DNA from: Promethearchaeota archaeon
GTDB lineage: Archaea > Asgardarchaeota > Lokiarchaeia > Sigynarchaeales > MK-D1
Assembly: GCA_016839865.1 (NCBI GenBank)
Contig: JAEOTN010000144.1
Coordinates: 1-5,525, forward strand
DNA: 5,525 bases
Reading direction: 5' to 3'
In this document: piece by piece, positions 5,456-5,525 of the stretch
Position numbering within the stretch: the first letter of the stretch is position 1
Layout of the letters: each line of letters starts with the position of its first letter
Notes under the pieces: model-generated
The model's database searches: none
Told to the model about the DNA's origin: nothing
Seen by the model: only the letters and a program-made list of their open reading frames with translations
Program-made: the position numbers and the translations under genes

Positions 5456-5525
5456 TAAAATGGATAATTAGTTCTAGCTCAAAAATGATTCTATTATTCA
5501 AACCATCACATTTTAATATAGGAAA
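5456..5525 (-). promoter_or_regulatory. Probable mfnA-hpt promoter
   Basis: On the minus strand the sequence TATATTAAAA (5520-5511) is a good archaeal TATA candidate. Initiation about 26 bp downstream would fall near 5489, leaving a leader of about 33 bases that lacks a GGAGG-type site. The right edge of the window cuts off anything further upstream. No gene fits in this stretch. Confidence 0.45.

Noticed and set aside
1..5525. CRISPR array, tRNA or rRNA, insertion sequence or defence system
   Set aside because: No regularly spaced repeats, no tRNA-like arms, no transposase, nuclease or toxin-antitoxin motifs were seen on either strand.

Overview
The window looks like part of an AT-rich archaeal chromosome, most likely euryarchaeal in the broad sense. 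The main evidence is family content: an MfnA-type tyrosine/aspartate decarboxylase, an archaeal-type hypoxanthine phosphoribosyltransferase, a MEMO/AmmeMemoRadiSam protein B, and a tiny DUF2116 zinc-ribbon membrane protein. TATA-like boxes at archaeal spacing, and Shine-Dalgarno sites present on some genes but absent on others, fit an archaeon. The two short secreted proteins in the middle resemble, from memory, lineage-specific families in uncultured Thermoplasmata-like archaea. That placement is a guess, not a result.

Layout, left to right. At 1-544 (minus) lies the N-terminal part of a MEMO-family gene that runs off the left edge. A roughly 100 bp divergent promoter region separates it from a 53-codon plus-strand gene (644-805). 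That gene converges, with a 3 bp gap, on a 438-residue CPA1-type cation/proton antiporter (809-2125, minus). Behind the antiporter is a 63-residue zinc-ribbon membrane protein (2190-2381, minus). An AT-rich divergent region (2382-2574) then serves a plus-strand cassette of two short exported proteins. The first (2575-2961) appears broken by a one-base frameshift: its displaced C-terminus remains open in another frame to 3055, 18 bp before the second gene (3074-3724). This cassette converges, with a 7 bp gap, on an mfnA-hpt operon (5455 to 3732, minus) whose genes overlap by four bases. The last 70 bp hold the probable mfnA promoter.

mfnA supplies tyramine for methanofuran in methanogens, or beta-alanine for coenzyme A in other archaea. 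hpt salvages purine bases. The antiporter adjusts ion and pH balance. The only accessory-looking part is the exported-protein pair at 2575-3724, flanked on both sides by conserved genes. I see no tRNA, rRNA, CRISPR array, insertion sequence or defence system. The most notable points are the frameshifted paralog pair, a Thr-Asp version of the antiporter's ion-binding motif, and the 53-codon gene.
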